From: Leptospira soteropolitanensis
GTDB taxonomy: Bacteria > Spirochaetota > Leptospiria > Leptospirales > Leptospiraceae
Assembly (NCBI RefSeq): GCF_026151655.1
Contig: NZ_JAMQPN010000001.1
Location: 124,001-188,000 of the forward strand
Direction: 5' to 3'
DNA length: 64,000 nt
Position 1 is the first letter of the stretch; every line of letters starts with the position of its first letter. The position numbers and the translations under genes were made by a program. The notes under the pieces were generated by a model that was given only the letters and a program-made list of their open reading frames with translations, was not told the DNA's origin and searched no databases. Below, piece after piece: positions 27,342-37,600 of this stretch.

Positions 27342-28719
27342 TACCATCGCGGCATTGTCCACCGCCCAAGGTCCCGGAGCGATTGGCATCCTTCGGGTAT
27401 CGGGCTCTGCCGCATTGCCCATTGCCCTTGCCGTTTTACATAAAAACGGATCTTCACTCACTGAAGAATTCATTTTAAATCAAAAACGTACAGCTATTTT
27501 CTGCGACTTTGTCGATGCAGAAAAACCATTAGATCAAATTGTATTTTTTTATTTTCCTTCACCTAACTCATACACTGGTGAAGATTTGGCCGAGTTTCAT
27601 TTACATGGAAATCCGATTCTACTCAAACGTGCCTTACAAATTCTTTTTGATAAAGGAGCAAGACCTGCACAGAAAGGTGAGTTCACCAAAAGAGCTTATC
27701 TGAATGGAAAAATTAATTTATCAGGTGCAGAGGCCATCGGCCGGCTAATTGAAGCACGCTCCCGATACGAATTGGAATTAGCTCAAAAAAACGTATTTGG
27801 CGAAATCACAAAATTAAGTTCTAAAATCAGAAGTGATCTCATTTCACTCAAAGCTGAATGCGAAGCAGAAATTGATTTTTCTACGGAAGACTTAACTTTT
27901 GAAAGTTTAGAAGAAAGAAAAAATAGAATGATTTCTCTAAAGAACCTTTGCACAAAATTAATCAAGGATTCTGAACGTGCAGATACTTTAATTTTGCAAT
28001 CCACTGTTGTGTTATTTGGAGAACCAAATACTGGTAAGTCGAGCCTTATGAACTTACTCATTGGAAAAGACCGATCCATAATCTCTGACGTTCCAGGAAC
28101 TACGAGAGACTATATTGCTGAAGAATTGAGTTTAGATGGAATTCCGATTCGATTGGTGGACACTGCGGGAATTCGAGAAACTTCTGATAACATAGAACAG
28201 ATGGGGATCGAAAGAAGCAAAAGAGAAGCCGATAGCGCCAATGTAAAACTTCTTTTGATAGATGTTTCTTTACCATTCGACAAAAGTTCGTTTTTGCAGA
28301 AACATAAAGAAAGACTTCACGGTGCCATTCTTGTTGCTAATAAAATCGACGAAAAACATAAAGATTGGAACCGAAACCAATTAGAAGAATTGCAAAATGA
28401 ATTCAAGTTGGACATTACAGAAATATCTTGCAAAACAAAAATTGGGATTTCCCATTTATTAGAACTCTTAAAAACAAAACTCACCTCTAACGACAATTCA
28501 GAAGATGTGGTTTTACTAGAAGACAGACAAAGATTTCATATTCAAAAAATTGAATCCAATCTTTCGGAAGCCATTCGGTTGATGGAAGATAACGCACCTG
28601 CAGAAATTTATATCCAGGAAATCAATTCATCCCTCAAAGAAATTGGCGAAGTCAACGGTCATGTGGATAATGAAGAAATTTTGGGAAGAATTTTTAGTAA
28701 GTTTTGTGTTGGTAAATAA
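27334..28719 (+). CDS. mnmE: tRNA modification GTPase MnmE
   Basis: With MnmG this enzyme installs the (carboxymethyl)aminomethyl group at wobble uridine 34 of certain tRNAs. The 461-residue protein has the folate-binding N-domain ([16 protein letters not shown]), a helical domain, and an inserted G domain: G1 GEPNTGKSS (229-237), G2 TTRDY, G3 DTAGIRET and G4 NKID. The family C-terminal CxGK motif ends it as CVGK. The start is TTG at 27334, inside the end of jag, with AAGAAG ahead. It is the last gene of the cluster. Confidence 0.95.
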   Translation: MIDTIAALSTAQGPGAIGILRVSGSAALPIALAVLHKNGSSLTEEFILNQKRTAIFCDFVDAEKPLDQIVFFYFPSPNSYTGEDLAEFHLHGNPILLKRALQILFDKGARPAQKGEFTKRAYLNGKINLSGAEAIGRLIEARSRYELELAQKNVFGEITKLSSKIRSDLISLKAECEAEIDFSTEDLTFESLEERKNRMISLKNLCTKLIKDSERADTLILQSTVVLFGEPNTGKSSLMNLLIGKDRSIISDVPGTTRDYIAEELSLDGIPIRLVDTAGIRETSDNIEQMGIERSKREADSANVKLLLIDVSLPFDKSSFLQKHKERLHGAILVANKIDEKHKDWNRNQLEELQNEFKLDITEISCKTKIGISHLLELLKTKLTSNDNSEDVVLLEDRQRFHIQKIESNLSEAIRLMEDNAPAEIYIQEINSSLKEIGEVNGHVDNEEILGRIFSKFCVGK

Positions 28720-28727
28720 TTCACAAA

Positions 28728-28756
28728 AATCTCAAAATTTGAGATTGTCTAATCTC
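28728..28756. repeat. Nested inverted repeats before the Lys-rich protein gene
   Basis: AATCTCAAAATTTGAGATT (28728-28746) has 9-bp arms around one central base. Its right half GAGATT (28741-28746) also pairs with a further AATCTC at 28751-28756 across GTCT. Thus AATCTC/GAGATT/AATCTC can form two competing structures. It lies 9 bp past mnmE and 44 bp before the next ATG, so it may be an operator, an mnmE terminator remnant, or a leader switch. Confidence 0.45.
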
Positions 28757-28799
28757 CCAAATAGTATCTAATAAGTCCACATTCCATACGAGGTAAAAA

Positions 28800-29051
28800 A
28801 TGAAAAAAATTCTTGTGATTCTCTCTATTTTCTCTTTCAGCACTTTTGGTCTGTTTGCTCAAACAGAAGCAGACGAAGAGCCAACTATGCAAACTGAGGA
28901 AGCTTCCGAAACCGTTAAACCAAAAAAAGAAAAAATGAATAACAAAGACGGTGAGAAAAAAGAGAAAAAAAACAATAAAAATGGCGAGAAAAAGGCTAAA
29001 AAAGCTAAGAAAGCCAAAAAAGAGAAAAAAGCTAAGAAAGACGCAGAGTAA
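28800..29051 (+). CDS. Small secreted Lys-rich protein
   Basis: No family recognised. The 83-residue product has a signal peptide (residues 1-22, ending GLFAQ) and then an acidic stretch (EADEEPTMQTEEASE). A very Lys-rich second half follows, with KKxxK repeats such as KKAKKAKKAKKEKKAKK. The region after residue 40 is more than half lysine, so the mature protein is polar and probably unstructured. GAGG lies about 7 nt before ATG 28800. A strong terminator follows at 29071, so it is likely a single-gene unit. Possible roles include binding nucleic acid, heparin-like glycans or metal; none is shown by the sequence. Confidence 0.65.
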   Translation: MKKILVILSIFSFSTFGLFAQTEADEEPTMQTEEASETVKPKKEKMNNKDGEKKEKKNNKNGEKKAKKAKKAKKEKKAKKDAE

Positions 29052-29070
29052 TCTAATCTTTCTCAATGCA

Positions 29071-29099
29071 AAAAACCCCTGGAAACAGGGGTTTTTTTT
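29071..29099 (+). terminator. Strong intrinsic terminator
   Basis: AAAAACCCCTG / CAGGGGTTTTT pair across a GAAA tetraloop, followed by further Ts (29092-29099). It lies 19 bp after the stop codon of the Lys-rich protein gene. The A-tract before the stem makes it potentially bidirectional. Confidence 0.9.
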
Positions 29100-29114
29100 G
29101 CCCCAAGGTATCAA

Positions 29115-30746
29115 ATGAAACCTATTAAACAAATCTTCACCTATACTTCGTTAACCGCAATACTTACACTTGTTAGTTTCTGCTCTAATTCCAGTGAAAA
29201 AGTTTCTGAAATTTCAAATCAAGTTCCCAAACGTTTCCAATTTAAACTCAAATCAATTCCTAAAGAATTAAAAGGAGAGAGAATTTCTTTCACTCTCAAA
29301 TTCTTTCTATGCCCCGATATTAAGGCTAAAGACTGTTATACACCAGTATCTATAAAAACGCATAAAGGTGGAAAACCTATTCAATCATCCACAGACCAAA
29401 TGACATTTTTAGAAGTGGTTCCGAACCAGTGGACACACCTATCGATTCACCTAGACGGAATCGAAAAAATTCATGGAAAATATTCACCAGGACACAATCC
29501 ACATTGGATTCAAAATACAGATTCATTTCTTAAAAATCCAAACATCACTCATGAGTTTACTTTTCTTAGCCAAGAAAATCTGATTCCAAATCGTAAACAA
29601 GAATTGTTAGCTTATCAATTTGCACCGATCCTTGTCTTTCACAAAGACAAAAAATACTTACCAACTAACATAGAAAAATATGCAAACTACTTTCAGTCGA
29701 AAGAATACACACTTCCGAACAAAGACATACGTCGTAAATCCCTTGGCCAAACCACTTGGAACTATGTAGAATTTCCTGACCTTAGAGAAACTGAAAAACA
29801 AACTCATTTGTACTATCATGTACGATATGCTAATGCCACCGTATCGGGAACAACAAAAGAGGCTCTCCCTGGATTCAGAGATGATGAAAACTATTGGTAT
29901 GAAGTGGGAAATGGGGATATGGTTGTCTCTTATTGGATTTGGTATGATTGGAATGAAGGTCCTACCAAGTTCGGAAATATTCACCAAGGGGATTTGGAAT
30001 CTTATGCACTTCTTGTTTCAAAAGAAGGAAAACCAAAACGAATTTTACTAACAGGTCATGATCATATCCTTCTCGATACTGATTTTCGAAATATCAATTC
30101 ATTAAAAAACCACCCCATTCTTTATGTAGCAAAGGGTAATATGGGATCAGATGGAGGAAACCCAACATCAGCTTATGGTGGTTATACTGTAAAATTACAT
30201 GCGGGAAACGCGTTGTTTAATTATATATCTGATCCTTGGGATGTGTTTCCAAGTTTCGATCCAGAAAAATCCATTCTCATCATTCCTAAAGATTTGTCTG
30301 AAAAAGACTTAACGAATGTCAAAATTGGTTCAGGGATCAAAGACAAATCAATTCTAACGAACAAAGATTCTGAATACCTATCCGAGCCAACTCGGTACGT
30401 CGATGCCAGTAAGATGGTTAAACAAAAAATCGAAAAGCTGGTCGCCTGGGAAGAACCAGGTTGGGTGGGTCAAACAGCTGACAAAGATCCTGATGGCCAC
30501 CATAAGGTAGATCCGAAGGTATCATCCTTTTTTAAGTTTCGGGGAAGACTCGGAAAACACCCGAGATCCGATTTACGGATTCGAGAGTTACACCAATACG
30601 GCGAATCTCCCGAGAACGCTCCTTTTAAAACCAATATAGAACAACATTATACTTTTGAAAGTCCCAAGTCGGAGAGATCATATACTGACAGAGAAGGAAA
30701 CTATGGACCTAAATTTTTAGGAAACGATTCCACTCCGCAAAAGTAA
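29115..30746 (+). CDS. Large lipoprotein, weakly Vps62-like
   Basis: The first 24 residues end in a spirochaete lipobox (LVSFC, Cys23), so this 543-residue protein is probably a lipoprotein. From about residue 160 the pattern YQFAPILVFHKDKKYLPTN, then TTWNYVEF with YYHVRYANA, then YEVGNGDMVVSYWIWYDWNE, and FGNIHQGDLES, YVAKGNMGS resembles the Vps62 fold family. There a pattern RFAPIVYLH...EGDWE...V.ArGsH is typical. The link is weak: the usual EGDWE reads HQGDLES and ArGsH reads AKGNMG. Function unknown. It starts 16 bp after the terminator at 29099 and converges with the ankyrin gene. Confidence 0.6.
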   Translation: MKPIKQIFTYTSLTAILTLVSFCSNSSEKVSEISNQVPKRFQFKLKSIPKELKGERISFTLKFFLCPDIKAKDCYTPVSIKTHKGGKPIQSSTDQMTFLEVVPNQWTHLSIHLDGIEKIHGKYSPGHNPHWIQNTDSFLKNPNITHEFTFLSQENLIPNRKQELLAYQFAPILVFHKDKKYLPTNIEKYANYFQSKEYTLPNKDIRRKSLGQTTWNYVEFPDLRETEKQTHLYYHVRYANATVSGTTKEALPGFRDDENYWYEVGNGDMVVSYWIWYDWNEGPTKFGNIHQGDLESYALLVSKEGKPKRILLTGHDHILLDTDFRNINSLKNHPILYVAKGNMGSDGGNPTSAYGGYTVKLHAGNALFNYISDPWDVFPSFDPEKSILIIPKDLSEKDLTNVKIGSGIKDKSILTNKDSEYLSEPTRYVDASKMVKQKIEKLVAWEEPGWVGQTADKDPDGHHKVDPKVSSFFKFRGRLGKHPRSDLRIRELHQYGESPENAPFKTNIEQHYTFESPKSERSYTDREGNYGPKFLGNDSTPQK

Positions 30747-30784
30747 CAAAATTTGATCTTATCAAAATAAAAATAAGTTCAGCG

Positions 30785-31696
30785 TCAGATCAGATCAACT
30801 AACTTTGCTTTGGACAACTCTTCGGGTTTAAAAGGTTTTTCTTTTCGAATGTAATCGATCATTTCCTCTCGGCGTACATACCCGGCACCGAGGATTGCTT
30901 TTTGAATCACAAAATCTTTCCAAGTTTTAAATGAATGACCAAACTTTTCACGGTCGAGTAACCTGGTGATCGATTCCTCATCTTCTCCCCAAACAAAGGG
31001 ATTGGCACCAACATGAAGAAGTTCGGTCAAACATTCAACAGCATCAGCCGAAGCGGATAAAAACAAAGCAGTATTTCCTAATTCGTCTTTTGTTTCTAAT
31101 GAAACATTTCCTTCTTCTAAAAGAAGAGAACATAACTCATGTAAGTTTCTCTCTGCAACTAAATGGAGGGCTGTTTTCCCTTCTCGATCCTTGTGTTGGA
31201 CCACATCTGGAAACTTTTTTAGAAAACCTGTAACAATCTCCATACGGTCTTCTACAATTGCTTCCAAAAAAACCGATCTCCCTTCTTCGTTTCGTAAAGA
31301 TACAATCTCTTCAGTTAATAAACCAACAAGAACCTCCCAAAGTGGTTCGGCAGATTCAAGGACTGCTAAATGAAAGATGGTATTTCCATTTTTATCTCTT
31401 GTGAGAAGATACTTTGAGTTTTTCCAAACTGAAATAGTATCTACTAAGATTTGTAGAAAGGATTCTTTATTTTGGCTCACCACATCAAAGATGACGTTGC
31501 CTGGAATGGTATAAGGAGCCAAGGGATCTGCTCCATTCAGTATGGCATGACGAAAGAGTTCTTTACTCTCCATCTTTAACATCCAGGAGAGAGCATTGGT
31601 TCCATAAGAATCTAATTCATTTGGGTCTGCACCAGCACCGATTTCTGCATCCCAATCTTCGATACTGCCGGATTTGGCTACGTCTATCAAACTCAT
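30785..31696 (-). CDS. Ankyrin-repeat protein
   Basis: The 303-residue protein, with no signal peptide, carries about six ankyrin repeats. The clearest are GNTIFHLAV, EGKTALHLVAERNLHELCSLLL and LGNTALFLSASADAVECLTELLHVGANP, with the usual G-x-T-A-L-H-L pattern. Ankyrin repeats bind other proteins; the partner is unknown. It follows the GMC oxidoreductase gene on the same strand with a 5-bp gap, so the two are very likely co-transcribed. The C-terminal part (about 245-303) is helical without repeats. Confidence 0.8.
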   Translation of the reverse strand: MSLIDVAKSGSIEDWDAEIGAGADPNELDSYGTNALSWMLKMESKELFRHAILNGADPLAPYTIPGNVIFDVVSQNKESFLQILVDTISVWKNSKYLLTRDKNGNTIFHLAVLESAEPLWEVLVGLLTEEIVSLRNEEGRSVFLEAIVEDRMEIVTGFLKKFPDVVQHKDREGKTALHLVAERNLHELCSLLLEEGNVSLETKDELGNTALFLSASADAVECLTELLHVGANPFVWGEDEESITRLLDREKFGHSFKTWKDFVIQKAILGAGYVRREEMIDYIRKEKPFKPEELSKAKLVDLI

Positions 31697-31701
31697 TTAG
31701 G

Positions 31702-33450
31702 TTATGATACGCGTTTCCTCACAGAAGTCGATTTTTTAACCTGAGATTTTTTGGGGAAAGTTCCGAGGATTTTATCAAAACCCTTTTTTGTTTCAAAAGA
31801 TAAATATTGGATCGCTGTTTTATCCTTGGTAGGAACAAAACTCATCGCACGTTCGGAAAGTGCTGTGATGGTCAAACTGGGATTCACACCTAAGTTCACC
31901 GTGAGCATCGAAGCATCACAAACACGTAGATTCTCATAGCCAAACACTTTGTTTTCCATATCGATTACACCACGTTCAGGTGAATCGGCGACAATACAAC
32001 CACCCATGATATGGCCAGTTACAGGTGCATTGAGGAGAGTATCATTAAAAGAACTGCGAGGAATCCCACCAACAATTTCTGCTAGTTTCCGAGCAAAAGC
32101 ATTCGCAATCGGAATGTAGGTGGGTGTTGGTTCTCCTGTTGAAAGAGCCGATGTGATGGTTCTTTGGAATGGCCAAATGAATCGCCTTTTTCGTACAAGT
32201 CGTACGCTATTATCAACCGTTTGCATCACAAGTAAAATGATTGAATTTTTGGCAAATCCAACTGGGTTATGTGCTTTTAAAAAATAAATTGGGTGGCGAA
32301 GCATCGTCCAAAAAAATTTGAGCGGTCTTGGAAATTTACCACCACCATCTATCATCACACTCGCGAGGATTCCAAAAACATCAGATCCTTTAGAATACCG
32401 AACCGGTTCAATATGAGTATTTTCATCGGGATGGACCGAAGATGTGATCGCAATTCCACGCGAGTAATCAATACCTTTACTCTCAGATACTGTTACCGGT
32501 AATACGGTTTCACTATTCGTACGAACTGTATCACCTAACTTATTTGACAAACGAATCATTTTGTTTTCTTGTTGCATCTTAAGAAGTAGGCCAACAGTTC
32601 CCATAACCCCGGCTGACAATACTACTTGGTTTGAGCGGAATTTTCTTTTTGGATAACCAAACCAACCTGTGGTGCTATTCGTTTCCAATTCATAACCAAA
32701 CTCACCACTTGCCTCAGGATCGGGGACTCCCTTTTCATTTAGCGGAATGAGAGAAGTGACTTTAGTTTCTGGAAGAATAACGGCCCCTAATTTTTCAGCT
32801 AAGAATAGATAATTTTTATCCAAAGTGTTTTTTGCATTATGACGGCAACCCACCATACATCCGCCACAAAAGTTACACGGATCACGGTCTGGACCATCAC
32901 CTCCAAAAAATGGATCCTTGGGATCTTTTTTGTTTCCAAAATAAATTCCCACAGGGGTTCTTCGGAATGTATCTCCTTTGCCGAAGGTTTTGGCAGTTTC
33001 TAACAAAATTTGATCCGGTTCCCAAAGTTGTGGATTCTCGGTTACACCAAGCATATGTTTGGCAACATCATAATATGGTAATAGAGCTTTTTCTCCACCC
33101 ATCTGGGAATACAAAGGAGAATTTAAAACTTTTGTAGATGGGACATATAAGGTACATGCATACACTAAAGAACCGCCACCCACACCCGATCCGCTCACGA
33201 GTAAAAAATCATTGAGTAAATTGATTCTTTGAATTCCATAAAAACCTAACTTTGGCATCCATAAATACTTACGAACACTCCAATTGGTTTTTGGAAAGTC
33301 GGTTGATTTCCATCTTTTCCCTGATTCAATCACTAAAACTTTATAACCCTTTTGTGATAACCGGTATGCGGAAACTGAACCTCCAAAACCAGACCCTACA
33401 ATAATAAAGTCATAATCATAATTTAGTTCTTTTGGAATGGATGGACTCAT
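31702..33450 (-). CDS. GMC oxidoreductase, cholesterol-oxidase (ChoD)-like
   Basis: This FAD-dependent alcohol or sterol oxidoreductase has the Rossmann block [20 protein letters not shown] near residue 15 and a GMC-type core. A four-Cys block, [20 protein letters not shown], is seen in ChoD-like members. The C-terminal GMC part is [17 protein letters not shown], then [21 protein letters not shown], which closes the FAD site. ATG at 33450 (582 residues) has AAGGA ahead; an upstream in-frame ATG at 33498 adds 16 residues without support. The substrate could be a sterol, long-chain alcohol or sugar. It diverges from the DUF2804 gene across 132 bp holding a palindrome. Confidence 0.85.
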   Translation of the reverse strand: MSPSIPKELNYDYDFIIVGSGFGGSVSAYRLSQKGYKVLVIESGKRWKSTDFPKTNWSVRKYLWMPKLGFYGIQRINLLNDFLLVSGSGVGGGSLVYACTLYVPSTKVLNSPLYSQMGGEKALLPYYDVAKHMLGVTENPQLWEPDQILLETAKTFGKGDTFRRTPVGIYFGNKKDPKDPFFGGDGPDRDPCNFCGGCMVGCRHNAKNTLDKNYLFLAEKLGAVILPETKVTSLIPLNEKGVPDPEASGEFGYELETNSTTGWFGYPKRKFRSNQVVLSAGVMGTVGLLLKMQQENKMIRLSNKLGDTVRTNSETVLPVTVSESKGIDYSRGIAITSSVHPDENTHIEPVRYSKGSDVFGILASVMIDGGGKFPRPLKFFWTMLRHPIYFLKAHNPVGFAKNSIILLVMQTVDNSVRLVRKRRFIWPFQRTITSALSTGEPTPTYIPIANAFARKLAEIVGGIPRSSFNDTLLNAPVTGHIMGGCIVADSPERGVIDMENKVFGYENLRVCDASMLTVNLGVNPSLTITALSERAMSFVPTKDKTAIQYLSFETKKGFDKILGTFPKKSQVKKSTSVRKRVS

Positions 33451-33525
33451 GGTTCGTTTTTCCTTGTTTGTGGTGCGTAAGCGAAACCGAGTCTGCAAAG
33501 GAATTCGATTTCTGTCAATTCGCTC

Positions 33526-33541
33526 TTATCAAATCTGATAA
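33526..33541. promoter_or_regulatory. Palindrome in the GMC/DUF2804 divergent spacer
   Basis: TTATCAAATCTGATAA has TTATCA/TGATAA arms around AATC. It lies 41 bp before the DUF2804 ATG and 75 bp before the GMC ATG, a suitable place for a shared operator. A further TGATAA lies at 33559-33564. Confidence 0.4.
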
Positions 33542-33582
33542 AAACTTCTAGCCGAAAGTGATAAATCCTTTTAAATCGGTTC

Positions 33583-34614
33583 ATGCCTGAGATTAAAAAA
33601 CAAATCCCTCTACTCAAAGACGACGGAACCCTCACTGAAGAAGGTTGGGCAAGATCGCCTCTATGGATCTATAATCGCGAAAACATAGCAGCCTCTGCCT
33701 TAAGAATCAAAGAATGGGATTATTACTCCATTTTATCGCCTTCAAAGGATTTTGGAATTACGATTACGGCATCTGATTTAGGTTATGCGGGATTATTTGC
33801 TATTTGTTTTTTAGACTTTAAAAAAGGGACATTCAAACAAATTGATACTCTCTCTGTACTGCCTTTGGGTAAAACCGGATTTCCGCGAGTGAACCATAGT
33901 GGAATCGTTCAGTTTGAAGATAAAAAACTGCGAATCCGTTTTGAGATGATGGAAGGAAAAAGAATTTTACAATTTGAATCAAAATCATTTGAAGCTCCCG
34001 ATGGAGGAAAAGGAATCCAAGGTAAAATCGAACTAAGCGAACCAAAAATGGATTCGATGAATATTGCTACCTCTTGGAAAGAAAATAGAAAGGCATTCTA
34101 TTATAATACAAAAATCAATTGTATGCCAGCATCGGGCCAAGTGCAGGTAGGTAATGTTACTTACCAATTTGATTCCAAAAAAGATTTTGGTGCATTAGAT
34201 TGGGGACGTGGCGTATGGACTTATAAAAATAGGTGGTATTGGGGTTCCGTATCCACATGGTTAAATGGAAAACCTTTTGGCCTCAATTTAGGATATGGTT
34301 TTACTGATAGAAGTCCTGCATCTGAAAACGTTATCTTTTACGATGGAAAAATTCATAAACTAGACGAAGTAAAGTTTATCATCGATACCAAAAACTATAT
34401 GGCTCCCTGGAAATTCACTTCGAATAACAATCGTTTAGATTTGGATTTTACACCCATAGTGGATAGAAATTCCTATATGAATTTTTTAGTAATCAAAACA
34501 GTCCAACACCAAGTTTTTGGGAAGTTTAATGGAACCGTTGTTTTGGATGATGGGAAAAAACTAAAACTCGAAAACATCCTCGGTTTTGCCGAAGATGTTC
34601 TGAACCATTACTAA
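33583..34614 (+). CDS. DUF2804 domain protein
   Basis: The 343-residue soluble protein spans the DUF2804 domain. It opens with LLKDDGTLTEEGWARSPLWIYNRE, the family's N-terminal signature. Inside are SPSKDFGITITASDLGYAG and near the middle FGALDWGRGVWTYKNRWYWGS. These patterns (a GxLxExGWA start and the WGRGxWxYxxxWxW block) mark the family, which has no known activity and a lipocalin-like beta fold. It diverges from the GMC oxidoreductase gene and may act with it on a lipid. No signal peptide is present. Confidence 0.8.
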   Translation: MPEIKKQIPLLKDDGTLTEEGWARSPLWIYNRENIAASALRIKEWDYYSILSPSKDFGITITASDLGYAGLFAICFLDFKKGTFKQIDTLSVLPLGKTGFPRVNHSGIVQFEDKKLRIRFEMMEGKRILQFESKSFEAPDGGKGIQGKIELSEPKMDSMNIATSWKENRKAFYYNTKINCMPASGQVQVGNVTYQFDSKKDFGALDWGRGVWTYKNRWYWGSVSTWLNGKPFGLNLGYGFTDRSPASENVIFYDGKIHKLDEVKFIIDTKNYMAPWKFTSNNNRLDLDFTPIVDRNSYMNFLVIKTVQHQVFGKFNGTVVLDDGKKLKLENILGFAEDVLNHY

Positions 34615-34638
34615 AAGAAACTTTAACTTCGTTTCTTT
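34614..34638. terminator. Convergent hairpin between DUF2804 and RND genes
   Basis: AAAGAAAC (34614-34621) pairs with GTTTCTTT (34631-34638) across a 9-nt loop. It overlaps the 3' ends of both converging genes. The stem is AT-rich; it can serve both directions only weakly. Confidence 0.35.
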
Positions 34639-37600
34639 AGTTTGTAATAAGCTGAAAAACTGGCGGGGATAAAGAGGAGAGATCCAAAAGTTCCAAATCC
34701 AAGTCCCCATGCCAAAGATAGTGTCATCGGAATGAGAAGTGGATCCGATCCACCTATCGCATAAGCAGTAGGAATCATACCAGCCATAGTTGTGAGTGTT
34801 GTCACTAAAATCGGACGAAATCTTTCAGAAGAAGCAGTGATGAGAGACTCATACAATCCTTCCCCTTTTGCCTGGAATTCTTGAATTGTATCTACAAGAA
34901 CTATAGACGCATTCACAATCACTCCCGCAAGACCAATGATTCCAATCATGGCTAAAAAACTTAATGCCTTTCCCGAAATCAAAAATCCAAACACAACACC
35001 CACAAAACCCAATGGAATGGAAAGTAAGATGAGAATGGGTTTTTTAATGCTATTAAAGATGATGGCAAGGATGGCAAAAATACCAAAAAAGGCGAGCACA
35101 CCTGCCACCAAAAGAGATACCATTGATTTAGCTGTCTCTTCTTGTTCCCCTCTAAATTTAATTTTATAACCTGGATATTTTTTACCGATGTTTCCGAATT
35201 CATCTACAATTTTCCCATTCACGATTGAGGAACTTGTGATTGCTTCATTTACATCGGCAAGAACAGTAATGGCTTTCTCATAATCATTATGATACAAAGC
35301 CTCTATTCCCTGAACCGTAGTTTTAGTTGTCACGGCAGTAATCGGTGTTAGAAGGCCAAATTTATTTGAAATTTGAATCGAATCTAAATCTTCCAGTCCA
35401 TCCCGAAATCTATCATCATTTTGAATGACAATTTTTACTTCATCCTTACCCTTGCGCAAGTTAGACGCTTCAAGTCCTTCCATTGCCGTTCGAACATAAT
35501 AGGCTGTAATTTCCGTATCAATTCCAGTGATGGCGGAAGCTGTATCCTTAACTCGAATTTGAATTTCTTCTCTACCCGGTTTGTAATCATCGTTGATATT
35601 GATGACACCTTCTTGTTTTCTAAGAAAATCTTGCATCTCGTTGGAAATTTGTTTCAGGATTTTATAATCCCGACCTTCAATGGCAACCGTTACAGCAGCA
35701 CCAATAGGAGGTCCGTTTACAACCAAATCAACCATCACAGAAACTGCATTTGGAAGTTTTTTTAAATCCGGCTCCAATTCACCAAAAATTTCCTGAGCGG
35801 TGCGTTTCCTTTCTGTTTCAGGAACAAGAATAATTTGTGCCATTCCCAACTGCTCGCCTATCCGAGTTAATGGATCGGTAGGATCAGTCTGTTGGATTCC
35901 AATTTTCAAAATAATACTTTGCACTTCATCTTTTGGAATTTTATCCAATATTGGTTGGAAGTATTGCAGTTGTTTTGCGGTCTCTTGAGAAGAAAAGTCG
36001 GGAGGAAATTCAGCACGCACTAAAACATAATCGATTCCCTCTTTCGGAAATAGATTAAAATTCATGAGACCCACAAGTCCACAAGATGATAAAAATACGA
36101 TTAATATAGAACCTAAAGCGATAAAAGGACGTTTGACAACTCTAGTAATGAAACGTGTGAATGCGGATTTTAAAGATTCAAAACCATTGTCTAAAATAGA
36201 TCTAAATTTATCTCGATGTTTAGATCGTTTTTTAACTTCATGCGAAGTAAACTGTGCATACCGAACAGGAAGTAACAAAAAAGATTCAAACAAAGATAAT
36301 GTCAAAGCAACAATGACCATAAATGGAATTTGCCAAATAAATTTTCCCATAATTCCTGACATAAATGCCATTGGTAAAAAAGCCGCAACAGTTGTTAGAT
36401 AGGAACCAATGATCGGAACAAACAGTTCGCTTGCACCAAGAACTGCAGCTTCTTTTGAATCCATTTTTCTGGACCTGTGTTTGTAGATATTTTCGGATAT
36501 GATGATACTATTATCTACGAGCATCCCCAAAGAAATAATAATCCCAAGCATCGATACTAAATTGAAAGATACATCGAAGATTGGGAACGCAATCGTTGTT
36601 GCGAATAAAGTCAGTGGTAAAGATAAACTCGTTAGTAGGGCATCTTTAAGACTAAAAAAGAGAATCAGAACCACAACTACCAAAAACAAACCCTGCAAAG
36701 AATTGGTAATTACCACATCCAACCGTTTGATGGCACGAGCTCCTTCATTATTCAATTCCGTAAATTGAATATTAGCTGGTATTTGTTTTCTTAATTCATT
36801 AATTCTTTCCTGAATTGCCTCTACTGTTCGGATGATGTCAGCACTGTCCTTTTTAATAATTTGTAGAACATAAGCTGGTTCTCCGTTTACAATCGCAATA
36901 ACCCTTGGCCTTTCGTATGTGTCTTTTACATTCGCAACTTGGGATAAGAGAATTGTATTTCCTGTTTCATTAGAACGAATAGGAATATTTTTAATATCAT
37001 TGATTTCATTAATTTCCCCAGTTACACGTATATCCTGAGTGATCGGTCGTAAAAAAGATCCAGCAGGAACACTAATATTTCTTTTCGAAATGGCATTGAT
37101 AATATCAGAAAATCCGAGCGTATAACGCTTTTTTAATTCAGGATCAACACGAATACGCCACTCTTCTTTTCTTTTACCAAAGGCATCCACCCGCGAAACA
37201 CCTGAAACTTTGCGCATTTCATCTTCTATGAATCGACCCATTTCTTGGAGTTCCATCTCATTCATAGCACCGTGTATCGCCATCTCTAATACGGGAAAGT
37301 TGGAACTCTTTTGTTCTGTAACAATCGGACGATCTTTGACTTGTATCGGTAAATTGGTGACTCGATCTACAGCACGCCTGATATCGTTCACAACACCATC
37401 AGGGTTATTGTGTTCTAAATCAATTTTGATACTAATATCGGATTCAGAATTACGAGAAATAGAACGAACCGAATCTAAACCTTCTACTTCGCGTAACTTC
37501 TCTTCAATGGGAATGGTTACTTTTTTTTCCACATCAACAGGGCTTGCTCCAGGATACACAGTAAGAACTCGCACTTGACGAAAATTGACTCTAGGGAATG

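Noticed and set aside
35421..37578. Several plus-strand frames of 62-122 codons across the RND pump gene
   Set aside because: They are shadows of the RND coding frame, with unlikely composition and no start signals.
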